This document shows positions 26,498 through 36,106 of a stretch of 64,000 nt of DNA, piece by piece. The stretch is from Acidobacteriota bacterium (lineage in GTDB: Bacteria > Acidobacteriota > Blastocatellia > Chloracidobacteriales > Chloracidobacteriaceae): assembly GCA_016208495.1 (NCBI GenBank), contig JACQXX010000095.1:1-64000 (forward strand). The letters are read 5' to 3'. The translations under genes and the position numbers were made by a program. A model generated the notes under the pieces. It searched no databases and was not told where the DNA came from. It was given only the letters and a program-made list of their open reading frames with translations. Numbering within the stretch: position 1 is the first letter of the stretch; each line of letters opens with the position of its first letter.

Positions 26498-26869
26498 AAA
26501 TCGAAAAGTGATTGACCTGAAAAGATTTGGAAGCCGGAACTTTGATTTTCTCCAAAGCTCAGGGGAAGTCAATTTAATACGTGCGAAACCCCAACAAAAA
26601 TGGCATTAGGTTGAACCAGCCGCTGAATCACTAAATCCTTGAACGACGCAAATGAAAAATATCGAAAAACACACTTTAGTGTGAGCTGTTTTTTCCTGAA
26701 TTACGCCATTTCAGTTAGAGAGCAAAAAAATCTGTCACCAACATCTCTCTGGAGAAGCAAGCTCTCATCTAAATACCGCCTCTCCATTTGAGAAATTGTC
26801 AAACACGTTGGTGAAATCCCAACAACCTGCTCAATTCAAAGTTTTGTCGAGTTCTCAAGGAGTGTGATT
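26498..26869. other. Gene-free 372-bp divergent promoter region
   Basis: No gene or repeat was recognised. It lies between the sigma factor (minus) and the SBBP protein (plus) and presumably holds both promoters. AAGGAG is present before the ATG at 26870. Confidence 0.5.
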
Positions 26870-29800
26870 ATGATGAACCTGTTCAATCCGCCAACCCTGA
26901 TTTCAAAAGGAGTCTGGCTTGCCTGTGCACTGGGTTTTATTTTTTTGTTAAAACCTGAAATGCTACGACAACCAACCTTGCCTCCAATCCACCAAACAAG
27001 TTCCAAGTCTCATAAACCACAGCCAAAGCCAGCTCCTACTTTCAATCAACTCACTTCACTCCCACTTACATTTGAGAAAAATATGGGGCAGGCAGATTCC
27101 AGAGCCAAATTTCTGACTCGGAGCGCCAGCGGGACTGTTTTTTTTACACCTAAAGAAGCAACGGTACTGGTACGCCCAACAGACCACCTGGCTTCACAAG
27201 CCAACACACCGGCGAGCGTTACTCAAAAACAACCAGCACACATTGTCCAGATACAGTTCAAAAATGCTCAGTCATCTACAAGATTGTTTGGCATCAATCA
27301 ATTATCAGCCCGAAGTAACTATTTTATTGGAAATAATCGGGCTCAATGGAAACCAGATGTACCTCATTTTGAAAGTATTTGTTACCAGGAAATTTACCCT
27401 GGAATTGATCTGGTTTTTTATGGGAATCAACGTCATCTGGAGTTTGACTTCCAACTCTCGCCTGGGAGCAATCCTCAGAACATCAAACTGATGTTCAATG
27501 GGGCTCAGAATCTCGCACTCAATTCAAATGGAGATTTGGTCATTACGACTCAGTCTGGCCAACTCCTCCAACAGAAACCTATCGTCTATCAAGCCATCAA
27601 CTCGCAAAGAACGGTTGTGGATGGGAACTATATCATTCTTCCCTCAGGGGAAGTTGGGTTTCAACTTGGCAATTATGCGCCTGAATACCCGCTTATCATT
27701 GATCCGATTTTATCCTACGCAACTTATTTGGGTGGCACAGGATATGACCAGTGCAATGATATAGCGGTTGATTCCAGCGGCAATATTGTCCTTACTGGAT
27801 ATACCACATCACTTCAATTTCCATTTGGAAACCCAACTCAATCCACTCATTTTCCAACTGATGAAGTTTTTGTAACAAAACTGAACCCAACGGGAACAAC
27901 GCTCATCTATTCAGTTTATTTGGGAGGAACAAACACCAACAGTTCGGTTACCGTAGACCAGGGTGAAGCAGTTGCAATTGACTCAACTGGAAATATTTAC
28001 CTCACTGGAGAGACAAACTCGACGGACTTTCCAGTCACGCCTGGGGCGATCCAACCCAACTTAAACGGGTGCTGTAATTCAGATATTTTCATTACTAAGC
28101 TCAATGCCGCCGGGAATCAGCTTCTGTATTCAACGTATCTGGGCGGGGATTTTGGAAATGAACAAGGGACAGATATTGCGGTTGATTCAGCCGGAGCGAT
28201 CTATACAGTAGGGTTTACCAATTCACTCAACTTCCCGATAACACCTGGAGCGTTCCAGACAACGGGTGGAGTTGCTCAGAATGGCGGCATCATTGACGGA
28301 TTCGCTGTCAAGCTCAACCCAACCACGTCCTCCCTGATTTATGGAACTTATCTTGGTGGTGCCAACGCTGACAAAATCGAAAAAATGGTTTTAACCTCAA
28401 CGGGTGAAATTCTCCTGGTCGGAGATACCAACTCACCCAATTTCCCAACCAAACCGGGCGCCTACCAGCCAATCCCAAATGGTAGTTGCTGTAATTACGA
28501 TGCTTTTGTAGCCAAACTCAACTCGAATGGAACGGATCTGGTCTTTTCCACTTACCTCGGCGGAGCAACCGGAAACGATTTTGGAACGGGGATTGGAGTT
28601 GACCCTACCGGGAACATTTTGGTTGGCGGGTATACTGGATCAACGGATTTTCCAGTCACAAGCGGAGTGATCCAGCCAACTGGTGGGGTGAATCCAATCT
28701 CAGGAATTTATGATGGTTTTGTCACCAGGTTAAACAGTTCCGGGTCAGCACTTGCTTTCTCAACTTATCTCGGAGGAAATGGCACTGACCAGATTTTAGA
28801 TCTGACGGTTGACTCAATTGGAAATGCGCATATGGCTGGATTAACAGCCTCATCAAACTTTCCGCTGGTTGATCCACTCCAACCAGAATTTGGCGGAGGT
28901 GCTTATGATGGATTTGTAGCTGAAATCGGATCAACCGGCACAACACTGGTCCATTCAACCTATCTGGGTGGCTCTGGAAACGAAATCCCCTGGAGCGTGT
29001 GTGTAGATACATCACAAACTACCCTTGTTGGAGGAACAACGACTTCGGTCAATTTCCCGACTCACACTCCTTATCAGGCATCGAATCAAGGTGGCAATGA
29101 TGCATTTCTGGTCAAAATTTCCCCTTGCCCAACATTGGACTTTCAACCATCTATTCTCCCAACGGGCATCATTGGCCTGGGATACAACCAGAGTCTGTCA
29201 GTGACAGGTGGCCAATCGCCTTATACCTTTACTGTTTTGAACGGCACGCTTCCAGCAGGACTGGCATTGAGTACGATTGGGGTTATTTCTGGAACTCCCT
29301 CAGCTATCGGCACTTCACAATTTACCGTGCAAGTCCAGGAGGGGAATCAATGCCGGGGAAGTCAGACCTACACATTGACAATTTCCTGTCCATCAATTTC
29401 ATTGAGTCCAACCACACTTCCCGGAGGAGCAAGTGGATCAACCTATAACCAGAGTCTAAGCGCTTCTGGAGGGCAACAACCCTATACTTTTACCATTTCA
29501 GCCGGATCGCTTCCGGCTGGGTTGACCTTAAACCCAACCGGACTGATTTCAGGTATTCCGCTGGTTGCAGGAACTGCCCAGGTTTCTATTCAAGTTCAAG
29601 ACGCAATGGGGTGCGTCGGAAGCCAAACCTATCCCATGGCAGTTACCTGCCCAGCAGCGACGATTCTCCCAGCAACATTACCAACTGGAACAGTTGGAAC
29701 GACTTATACCGAAACGTTGACGGTGAGCGGCGCACAACTTCCCTTTACCTTTGACTTAGTCAATGGAGTTCTCCCAACAGGTGTAACACTTTCTCCAACT

Positions 29801-31330
29801 GGCCAGATCAGCGGGCTCCCAACCCAGGGAGGGAATTTTAGCTTCACGGTTCGGGCAACCTCCGAAAGCTGTTGTACCTATCTCCAACCCTTTACCCTGG
29901 AGGTCGAGGTTGTTCCAACCATTGATCCAACACCAGACATTGGATTTAACCCTGGTCTCAATGGAGAAGTGGTGGCTTTAGGCATCCAACCTGATGGGAA
30001 ATGGGTGATCGGCGGATCCTTTACCCAGGTAAATGGGCAGCCCCGAGCCCATATTGTCCGGCTCAATCCAGATGGTTCAGTTGATACTTCCTTTGCTGAC
30101 CCCGGCTTAAACGGTACGGTTCGCAAACTCATTCTTCTTCCAGATGGAAAAATTCTGATTGGAGGGGATTTCAACCAGGCAGGTGGATTTACCAGAGTGC
30201 AGCTTGCTCGACTCAATGCCAATGGCACGGCTGACCCAACATTTCAAGCACCAGTGCTGGCCAATGGAAACGGCGGATTTATCACATTTGCCCGTCAAGT
30301 TGATGGCAAAATCGTGGTTGGCGGCGGCTTTTCCCAGGCTGAAGGTCAACCTCACGCCGGTTTAGTTCGATTAACGAGCAATGGCGGGGTTGATACAACG
30401 TTTAACCCGCAAGTTTTAAGCCCAGGGTTTATTCCTCTGGTATGGACTATTGCGCTCCAATCAGATGGAAAAATTGTGATTGGCGGAGATTTCTCGCTGG
30501 TCAATTATGAGGGCCGTCAAAATATTGCCCGGTTGAACTCTAATGGAACTCTGGACACGACTTTTACCGCTTATTCAACCGCCAGGGTATATGTCATTGC
30601 CATTCAACCTGATAAGAAAATTCTTGTTGGTGGTGTGATGGCTGTTCTGAGTGGACACCCAGTCATCAATTTGGGCCGGGTTCACCTAAATGGTTCGCCT
30701 GATACTGGATTCCAACCTGCCGCCAATGCCAGTGTTCATACCATGGTGGTTCAGACGGACGGAAAGATCCTGGTTGGCGGATTCTTTAACATCGCAAACG
30801 GCGATTACCGCAATTACATCATGCGGCTCAACAGCGATGGAGCGGCAGACAATACTTTTATTGATCCGGGACTGCGCGGACATGTGTGGGGACTTGGACT
30901 TGAGCCAAACGGTAGAATTGTTGCCGGCGGAGGCTTTACTCAGGTTGGCTCTTTCAACCAGAAATATCTTGTTCGGTTTGCAAGCCCTTCAACTCCAGCC
31001 CAAGAACTCCTCATCGCCCCCAATGGCACTTCAGTTACCTGGAACCGAAGTGGAAATGGCCCTGATGTTTGGCGGACATACTTTGAAGTATCAACCAATG
31101 GCGGAACAACCTATTCACTCCTTGGATCAGGCACTCGGATTGGGACTTCAACCAACTGGCAAATAACCGGGTTAAATTTACCGATTGGAACATCTTTTCT
31201 GATTCGGGCCCGAGGCTTCACGATTAGCGGTGAAACCAATGGATCAAGTGGATTGATTCAACAAATTCAGGAATCTACTTTTGGAAGGACTGATTTGCCC
31301 AGAAGGGAAAATAGATCTGACGCCTGGTGA
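26870..31330 (+). CDS. Giant secreted SBBP/delta-60 repeat protein
   Basis: The protein has 1,486 residues from the ATG at 26870. A hydrophobic leader (residues 10-28) is followed by the domain usually preceding SBBP repeats (LPLTFEKNMGQADSRAKFLTRS, about 65-280). About seven SBBP repeats follow (e.g. YLGGTGYDQCNDIAVDSSGN, about 280-750). Next come three putative Ig-like units (PTGIIGLGYNQSLSVTGGQ and relatives, about 760-1020) and about seven delta-60 repeats (IQPDGKWVIGGSFTQVNGQP, about 1040-1385). A fibronectin-like end closes it; no sorting signal is evident. It is probably a surface beta-propeller adhesin. Confidence 0.93.
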   Translation: MMNLFNPPTLISKGVWLACALGFIFLLKPEMLRQPTLPPIHQTSSKSHKPQPKPAPTFNQLTSLPLTFEKNMGQADSRAKFLTRSASGTVFFTPKEATVLVRPTDHLASQANTPASVTQKQPAHIVQIQFKNAQSSTRLFGINQLSARSNYFIGNNRAQWKPDVPHFESICYQEIYPGIDLVFYGNQRHLEFDFQLSPGSNPQNIKLMFNGAQNLALNSNGDLVITTQSGQLLQQKPIVYQAINSQRTVVDGNYIILPSGEVGFQLGNYAPEYPLIIDPILSYATYLGGTGYDQCNDIAVDSSGNIVLTGYTTSLQFPFGNPTQSTHFPTDEVFVTKLNPTGTTLIYSVYLGGTNTNSSVTVDQGEAVAIDSTGNIYLTGETNSTDFPVTPGAIQPNLNGCCNSDIFITKLNAAGNQLLYSTYLGGDFGNEQGTDIAVDSAGAIYTVGFTNSLNFPITPGAFQTTGGVAQNGGIIDGFAVKLNPTTSSLIYGTYLGGANADKIEKMVLTSTGEILLVGDTNSPNFPTKPGAYQPIPNGSCCNYDAFVAKLNSNGTDLVFSTYLGGATGNDFGTGIGVDPTGNILVGGYTGSTDFPVTSGVIQPTGGVNPISGIYDGFVTRLNSSGSALAFSTYLGGNGTDQILDLTVDSIGNAHMAGLTASSNFPLVDPLQPEFGGGAYDGFVAEIGSTGTTLVHSTYLGGSGNEIPWSVCVDTSQTTLVGGTTTSVNFPTHTPYQASNQGGNDAFLVKISPCPTLDFQPSILPTGIIGLGYNQSLSVTGGQSPYTFTVLNGTLPAGLALSTIGVISGTPSAIGTSQFTVQVQEGNQCRGSQTYTLTISCPSISLSPTTLPGGASGSTYNQSLSASGGQQPYTFTISAGSLPAGLTLNPTGLISGIPLVAGTAQVSIQVQDAMGCVGSQTYPMAVTCPAATILPATLPTGTVGTTYTETLTVSGAQLPFTFDLVNGVLPTGVTLSPTGQISGLPTQGGNFSFTVRATSESCCTYLQPFTLEVEVVPTIDPTPDIGFNPGLNGEVVALGIQPDGKWVIGGSFTQVNGQPRAHIVRLNPDGSVDTSFADPGLNGTVRKLILLPDGKILIGGDFNQAGGFTRVQLARLNANGTADPTFQAPVLANGNGGFITFARQVDGKIVVGGGFSQAEGQPHAGLVRLTSNGGVDTTFNPQVLSPGFIPLVWTIALQSDGKIVIGGDFSLVNYEGRQNIARLNSNGTLDTTFTAYSTARVYVIAIQPDKKILVGGVMAVLSGHPVINLGRVHLNGSPDTGFQPAANASVHTMVVQTDGKILVGGFFNIANGDYRNYIMRLNSDGAADNTFIDPGLRGHVWGLGLEPNGRIVAGGGFTQVGSFNQKYLVRFASPSTPAQELLIAPNGTSVTWNRSGNGPDVWRTYFEVSTNGGTTYSLLGSGTRIGTSTNWQITGLNLPIGTSFLIRARGFTISGETNGSSGLIQQIQESTFGRTDLPRRENRSDAW

Positions 31331-31358
31331 TACCATTCAGGGTTCAGGGTTTTCAGAA
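31331..31358. repeat. Short GGGTTCA string after the giant gene
   Basis: The sequence after the stop carries CAGGGTTCAGGGTTTTCAGAA, a two-unit array with a variant of the conserved GGGTTTTCGAA end. Confidence 0.6.
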
Positions 31359-31432
31359 CAGGGTGCGGTTGCGGTGAACCGCGCCCTGACATTCCTTAGT
31401 CCTTCGTATCCCATTTGTCCTTTTTGTCTTTT

Positions 31433-31882
31433 TCACGCCCTGAGCCGGACACCGCAATACCGGCAATAGACGCCTTCCCGGTCAGTATCCCCAATTGGAA
31501 AAACACCATCACATTCAGGGCATCGGTCAATTTTTTCTTTTTTCTTTTGCTGAAAATGGCTTATTGCTCCAAACAGGACCATTATTCCAACAATGGGGAT
31601 CCACTGACTCTGCCAGTACGCTCCTACCACGAATGCCGCACAAGAGATTATCCCACCGAGGATATAAAGTTGAGGCTTCATCAGCTCAAGCTCTACACCT
31701 GTGTTTCTATATTGTGTGATGGTTTGGCTTGTACGCTTCTCCCCGGTCAAGGAGCCACATCGACGACAGTACCCGGATTCAGGATCGAACTGATCTCCTT
31801 GATGGCAAACTTCGCACCGGGCAGCCAGTCCTTCATTTTTGATTTGAAATTGAGGTGGAGTTGAGTGAGACATGGGAACCAT
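31433..31882 (-). CDS. Zinc-ribbon membrane protein, CHQ family
   Basis: The 149-residue protein has an N-terminal zinc-ribbon-like motif ARCEVCHQGDQFDPESGYCRRCG (C-x2-C-H-Q ... C-x2-C). Two hydrophobic segments follow (about 72-105), then a second ribbon CPECDGVFPIGDTDREGVYCRYCG at the C-terminus. Five further genes in the window share the first motif (31897, 35472, 44594, 56016, 57750). Function unknown; a redox or metal-sensing membrane protein is conceivable. It forms a same-strand pair with the next gene, 14 bp apart. Confidence 0.8.
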   Translation of the reverse strand: MVPMSHSTPPQFQIKNEGLAARCEVCHQGDQFDPESGYCRRCGSLTGEKRTSQTITQYRNTGVELELMKPQLYILGGIISCAAFVVGAYWQSQWIPIVGIMVLFGAISHFQQKKKEKIDRCPECDGVFPIGDTDREGVYCRYCGVRLRA

Positions 31883-31896
31883 ATGGTCATTTTCGT

Positions 31897-32298
31897 TCAG
31901 TCATTTCTGAGCTGAGTACCACAAAACCGGCAAAATTTTCCTTTTCGACTGCTGCCCAACGGAAACTTTCGACGGCACTGCGGACAAGAATCCGGGTTTA
32001 ACCCCTGTATCCCAAATATCAAAAGCAACACCAAAGCCAGCCAGCCGGTAGCAAACAACACAAAGCCAAAATAAAAAAAGAACACAAAATACAGAGTCAG
32101 TCCGGATAAGATTATGATTTGATTGATTTTTCCGTGTGATACTATTCGCCGGTCAATCTTTGCAAACTGCTGCAGAATTTCTGGCGTGGTTCGCTTCCCT
32201 TTTACCGGACCACACGTGCGGCAAACTCCTGTTTGTGAATCACAGGTATCTGGCTGATGGCAAACTGGACATAAAACGGTTGGCGGAACAAGGGTCAT
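31897..32298 (-). CDS. Zinc-ribbon membrane protein, CHQ family
   Basis: The 133-residue protein has VLCPVCHQPDTCDSQTGVCRTCG at residues 8-30, transmembrane segments at about 60-100, and a C-terminal CPQCRRKFPLGSSRKGKFCRFCG ribbon. It has the same two-ribbon layout as its neighbour at 31433-31882 and probably arose by tandem duplication. It is divergent from the 32336 gene. Confidence 0.8.
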   Translation of the reverse strand: MTLVPPTVLCPVCHQPDTCDSQTGVCRTCGPVKGKRTTPEILQQFAKIDRRIVSHGKINQIIILSGLTLYFVFFFYFGFVLFATGWLALVLLLIFGIQGLNPDSCPQCRRKFPLGSSRKGKFCRFCGTQLRND

Positions 32299-32335
32299 GT
32301 GGGAAAGTCCCTCAAAGAAAACAACTGGAGGAGCA

Positions 32336-32980
32336 ATGAATTTTTCAGACTACACCGAAGATCGAATATGCCAGGAGTTTGGATTTCCCAGTTTTGCCTC
32401 AGACCCTTTTCTCGTTAATAGTTTGCTTTCACTGAGACTCCTGCTTCAACCCTCTTTTGATTCTGAAGTCTGCATTTCACTGGTGATTTGCGGACCGACC
32501 GCGACACTTCAAATCGCAGCGTTTGCGGAACCCTACCAGTATCAGCCGTCTCCAGCCTGGCATCCGGCCTTTGACCTCGAATCGTGTGAAATCTCGCTCG
32601 AATCAACCCAAACCCTGATCGTCTCGACTGAAGAAGCCCTGCGCAACCTTCCTAAACGTGGGCTTGACGTGTGTGATGGGATGGGCTTTTCCCTGGTGAT
32701 TCTCAAAAAAGGCTGGCCCTCATTTTTTAAAGGAAATGCTGGTGCAACTCACCTGCAACCGATTATTGCCCCCTTGATTTTGCTGGCACAAAACCACGTT
32801 CAAAAACCGCTTTGCACACATGCTGTTCGTCAAGCTGGTTGTTACGTTGGATTCAATGTTGAATCCAGACGCACTTACGAGCCTTTCCCTTCCAATAAGC
32901 TGCTCCTTCTGGGTTCTCCAGCAGAAAGCGAAGAGGTCATCCAGGCGCTGCGAAAAGTTCCTCACCACATTGAGGATTGA
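32336..32980 (+). CDS. Hypothetical protein
   Basis: The product has 214 residues from the ATG at 32336, which follows GGAGGAG. It is a soluble alpha/beta protein with mixed strands (CISLVICGPTATLQIAAF, LIVSTEEALRN, GYVGF-like). No motif I recognise. The convergent Uma2 gene's stop lies 120 bp further on, beyond a heptamer array. Confidence 0.65.
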   Translation: MNFSDYTEDRICQEFGFPSFASDPFLVNSLLSLRLLLQPSFDSEVCISLVICGPTATLQIAAFAEPYQYQPSPAWHPAFDLESCEISLESTQTLIVSTEEALRNLPKRGLDVCDGMGFSLVILKKGWPSFFKGNAGATHLQPIIAPLILLAQNHVQKPLCTHAVRQAGCYVGFNVESRRTYEPFPSNKLLLLGSPAESEEVIQALRKVPHHIED

Positions 32981-33060
32981 ATCAGACTCGTTTTGTTATT
33001 GCATTCTGAAAGTGCATTTTCAATTTATAAGAAGGCTAAATGACTGAAACAATTGTTTTT

Positions 33061-33091
33061 CCCTGAACCCTGAACCCTGAACCCTGAACCC
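33061..33091. repeat. CCCTGAA heptamer array (5 tracts)
   Basis: CCC occurs every 7 nt from 33061 to 33089. It ends 9 bp before the convergent stop codon of the Uma2/coiled-coil gene. Confidence 0.9.
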
Positions 33092-33100
33092 TAAAGAGTA

Positions 33101-34072
33101 TTATTCCTCGTCTGGGTCAATCCCCAGAGCCTTGAGCCGGGCAGCCAATCGAGCAGCCTTTTCAAGTGCTTTTTCTTTTTCCAGTCGTTGGGCTTCGGCT
33201 TCCTGTTGAGCCAGTTCAGCTTTGGTCCGTTCAGCATCGGCTTCCTGTTGAGCCAGTTCAGCGTTGGCCCGTTCAGCATCGGCTTCCTGTTGAGCCAGTT
33301 CAGCTTTGGCCCGTTCAGCATCGGCTTTTTGTTGAGCCAGTTCAGCTTTGACTCGTTCGGCTTCAGTTTCTTGCCGGGCGCGTTCTGCGGCTTGTTGTTG
33401 CAGTTCAAGGGGTGTGGGAATCCAGTTTCCCTGCACGTCATAAAAACGCAGCCACAGGCGATCTTCTCCGTGATATGTCCCCTGCCACAAGCCCAAACCC
33501 AGCTCTAACCCTGGCATCCAAAATCGGCCTTGATGGTCGGTGACTTCGCTAAATCGCCCGCCACGCAATTCAAAAACCCGCGCTTCGTTGGTATAGCGAC
33601 TGAATGTAACGTAATACGGCACGCGCAAATATTGTTCATACACTTCCCATTTGGTCGGATCCGCTCCAGATTTTACATCCCGGAGTCTTTGCCCAAGATC
33701 CTCTTTTTCGGTACCTGGCGACAATAGCTCAACGATCAGAAATGGGTTCACCCCTTCCTGCCAGGTCACATAACTCAATCTCATTTCCTGCTTTTCTTGA
33801 ACCGGCAACCCAACAGCCGCAAACCAGTCGGGACGTTTGTTCCGGCGTGGATGATGCACGTCATAATAGAGATTGATATCGCTACCGATGAAAATTTCAG
33901 CTTCAGGAAAGTTCGCGGGACGAAACGTTTCCTCTAACAAACGCGGCTGCCACAGGTGGAATTCATCCGGCATACCTGATTGTCCAACCTCCTCGTCTGG
34001 TAAGTCATACATCGTTGGAAGGGTTTCTTTGGGTGGCAATGGCGGGTCGGTGGCTAACGGGCGACTTGACAC
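33101..34072 (-). CDS. Uma2 family endonuclease with 14-residue-repeat coiled coil
   Basis: The 323-residue protein starts with GTG at 34072, with GGAG upstream. Residues about 40-225 are a Uma2-type domain (EIFIGSDINLYYD, PDWFAAVGLP, FLIVELLSPGTEKEDLGQRL, YEQYLRVPYYV). Residues about 228-310 are a tandem array of the 14-residue unit A-E-L-A-Q-Q-x-A-D-A-E-R-x-K, nearly identical in five copies, which would form a long coiled coil. The DNA repeats in 42-bp units. Uma2 domains with such a tail are seen in cyanobacteria and acidobacteria and the role is unknown. The tail may oligomerise the nuclease. Confidence 0.9.
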   Translation of the reverse strand: MSSRPLATDPPLPPKETLPTMYDLPDEEVGQSGMPDEFHLWQPRLLEETFRPANFPEAEIFIGSDINLYYDVHHPRRNKRPDWFAAVGLPVQEKQEMRLSYVTWQEGVNPFLIVELLSPGTEKEDLGQRLRDVKSGADPTKWEVYEQYLRVPYYVTFSRYTNEARVFELRGGRFSEVTDHQGRFWMPGLELGLGLWQGTYHGEDRLWLRFYDVQGNWIPTPLELQQQAAERARQETEAERVKAELAQQKADAERAKAELAQQEADAERANAELAQQEADAERTKAELAQQEAEAQRLEKEKALEKAARLAARLKALGIDPDEE

Positions 34073-34269
34073 GGCAGTGATCTCCTTTCACATTCGCCTG
34101 ACAGTTTCAGGGAAAGATAACCCAAAATTACACGCTGCCCAACCAAATTTTCAGGTGGAATCCTGGTTTGGGACCATAAAAAATTCACAAAAGCTTGAAC
34201 TCTGCGCCTGGAAAGAGTATCTGAAACTGTCACGCCACACCATTTTTCGCAGCTTATTCCAGAACTGGT

Positions 34270-35247
34270 ATGCACATTGTCATTTTAGACGACTATCAAG
34301 ATGCGGTTCGCAGTTTACAGTGCTTCACAAAATTAAAAAATCACCAGGTCACGATTTATCAGGACACGACGCAGGATCTTCATATTCTGGTTGAACGGCT
34401 TAAAGATGCCGAAGCCGTCGTACTCATCCGTGAACGAACACAAATCACCCAATCGCTCTTACAACAACTTCCCAATCTAAAACTTATCAGCCAGACCGGT
34501 AAAATCAGCAATCATCTGGATTTGCAGGCATGTACAGCGCATGGAATTGCAGTTGCCGAGGGGATGGGATCTCCGGTGGCACCGGCTGAACTCTGCTGGG
34601 CACTCATTATGGCCTCCAGCCGCCGATTGCCGGACTATTGCAATGCGCTGCATCACGGACGCTGGCAACAAACCGAAACACCAGGGCTGGGACGGGTTCT
34701 CAAAAGCCTGACACTTGGCATCTGGAGCTATGGGAAAGTTGGGCGGGTGGTCGCCACTTATGGCCGGGCGTTTGGAATGGAAGTCATGATTTGGGGACGC
34801 GAATCATCCCTGGCCGCAGCCCAATCAGATGGCTTTCGGGTAGCCGGCAGCCAAAACGAACTCTTTTCCAAAAGCGATGTGCTTTCAATTCATTTGCGGC
34901 TCAACGCCGCCACACGCGGCTGTATCAAGTACACCGATCTGGCTCGAATGAAACCGGATGCGCTCTTTGTTAACACCAGTCGCGCTGAATTGATTGAACC
35001 TGGTGCACTTGAACGGGCACTCAACGAAGGCCGCCCAGGCAGCGCAGCCCTTGATGTGTATGAAAGCGAGCCGATTCTTGACGCCAATCATCCGCTGCTG
35101 AAGATGAAGAATGTTCTCTGTTCGCCGCATCTGGGCTATGTTGAAAAAAGCAGCTATGAACTGTATTTCAAAGCGGCGTTTGAAAATATCCTGGCGTTTG
35201 CCGCCGGGAAACCACAAAACATTGCCAATGCGCAGGTGTTTAAGTAG
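34270..35247 (+). CDS. D-2-hydroxyacid dehydrogenase family protein
   Basis: The 325-residue protein has the D-isomer-specific 2-hydroxyacid dehydrogenase fold. The NAD loop is G150-I-W-S-Y-G155-K-V-G158, in which the usual second glycine of G-x-G-x-x-G is S153. The catalytic triad is R238 in NTSRAEL, E267 (YESEP) and H287 in SPHLGY. It resembles phosphoglycerate dehydrogenase-like proteins, but the substrate is not identifiable. The downstream neighbour encodes an unrelated zinc-ribbon membrane protein. Confidence 0.9.
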   Translation: MHIVILDDYQDAVRSLQCFTKLKNHQVTIYQDTTQDLHILVERLKDAEAVVLIRERTQITQSLLQQLPNLKLISQTGKISNHLDLQACTAHGIAVAEGMGSPVAPAELCWALIMASSRRLPDYCNALHHGRWQQTETPGLGRVLKSLTLGIWSYGKVGRVVATYGRAFGMEVMIWGRESSLAAAQSDGFRVAGSQNELFSKSDVLSIHLRLNAATRGCIKYTDLARMKPDALFVNTSRAELIEPGALERALNEGRPGSAALDVYESEPILDANHPLLKMKNVLCSPHLGYVEKSSYELYFKAAFENILAFAAGKPQNIANAQVFK

Positions 35248-35263
35248 GGCCTGGGGCAATCGG

Positions 35264-35400
35264 AGGGATGAGGGATGAAGGATGAGGGATGAAATAAAAC
35301 CAATTCTTCAACCCAAAGTACAAGTCCTCATAAATAGGGGATGGAATTTTGGTTCTTTGATCGAATGAAATTGGTTTTCGCCCAGCAGGGCGGTAAGAGT
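35264..35400. repeat. GGGATGAAGGATGA string plus composite-element end
   Basis: GGGATGAGGGATGAAGGATG units at 35264-35293 recur near 46292 and 49733. From about 35320, AAGTACAAGTCCTCATAAA and GGTTTTCGCCC match the left end of the 7015-7305 element. No gene was seen in 35248-35471. Confidence 0.65.
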
Positions 35401-35471
35401 GTCAGATCTTCTGTTCATCCCTTTTGTATGGGGCTTCATTGGTTCCTAAGCACCAACCACGCTTTCGCTGT

Positions 35472-35894
35472 ATGAAAATCAAGCACGAAACCGCTCCGCA
35501 ACGCTGTGAAATATGCCATCAGTCGGATTGCTTCACTCCGGAAACCGGGGTGTGTCGCCGATGTCAGCCGGTCAGCCAGACGATTCAGGCTGACCGGTTA
35601 CCGGCGTTGATGCCAGAGACGGAAGCCAACCTGGAATGGCAATTTCTGACTCTTGTCGAGGCTCGCCTGGAGGAGCGCAAGCAGGAACAACTCCAGGTTC
35701 AAAAGTGGCGAAAGAGGCTTTCCTGGGTAGGGACTGTTTTCCAGGGAATTCTCTTCTTGCTGATTGTGATGTGGTCCATTGCTTATTTGCTTGCCTTTGA
35801 TCAAGGATTGAACCCGTTGCTTGGATTTTTGCTGATTGTGATGTTGCTTAGCCCGCTTTTTTTCAACTCTCTCTTCAAAAAAACCAGGCTCTGA
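35472..35894 (+). CDS. Zinc-ribbon membrane protein, CHQ family
   Basis: The protein has 140 residues from the ATG at 35472. APQRCEICHQSDCFTPETGVCRRCQ gives the family motif. A charged helical stretch (about 45-80) precedes two transmembrane segments (about 85-130). It lacks the second, C-terminal ribbon seen in some paralogues. Function unknown. Confidence 0.78.
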   Translation: MKIKHETAPQRCEICHQSDCFTPETGVCRRCQPVSQTIQADRLPALMPETEANLEWQFLTLVEARLEERKQEQLQVQKWRKRLSWVGTVFQGILFLLIVMWSIAYLLAFDQGLNPLLGFLLIVMLLSPLFFNSLFKKTRL

Positions 35895-36106
35895 TCAAAA
35901 GTAAAGATGCGTGTTTTCACACCAATGAACCTCCTTGAATTTGAACGTCACCTCAAAATAGCACTGAAAGGCGGAACTCTGAACGAAAGCCTGTCAGATG
36001 GGCTGTGAATTGTTGATTGAATGAGCACTCACACCAGTGGCAAGATGCACCCGCATCCTCACAGTTTTTCAAGTTCCACTTCAATTCAGTTCTCAGGAGA
36101 CCGCCA

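Noticed and set aside
33166-33508. Opposite-strand frames with repeated VEPVQL or LLSQFS peptides
   Set aside because: They are shadows of the 42-bp repeats of the Uma2 coiled-coil tail.
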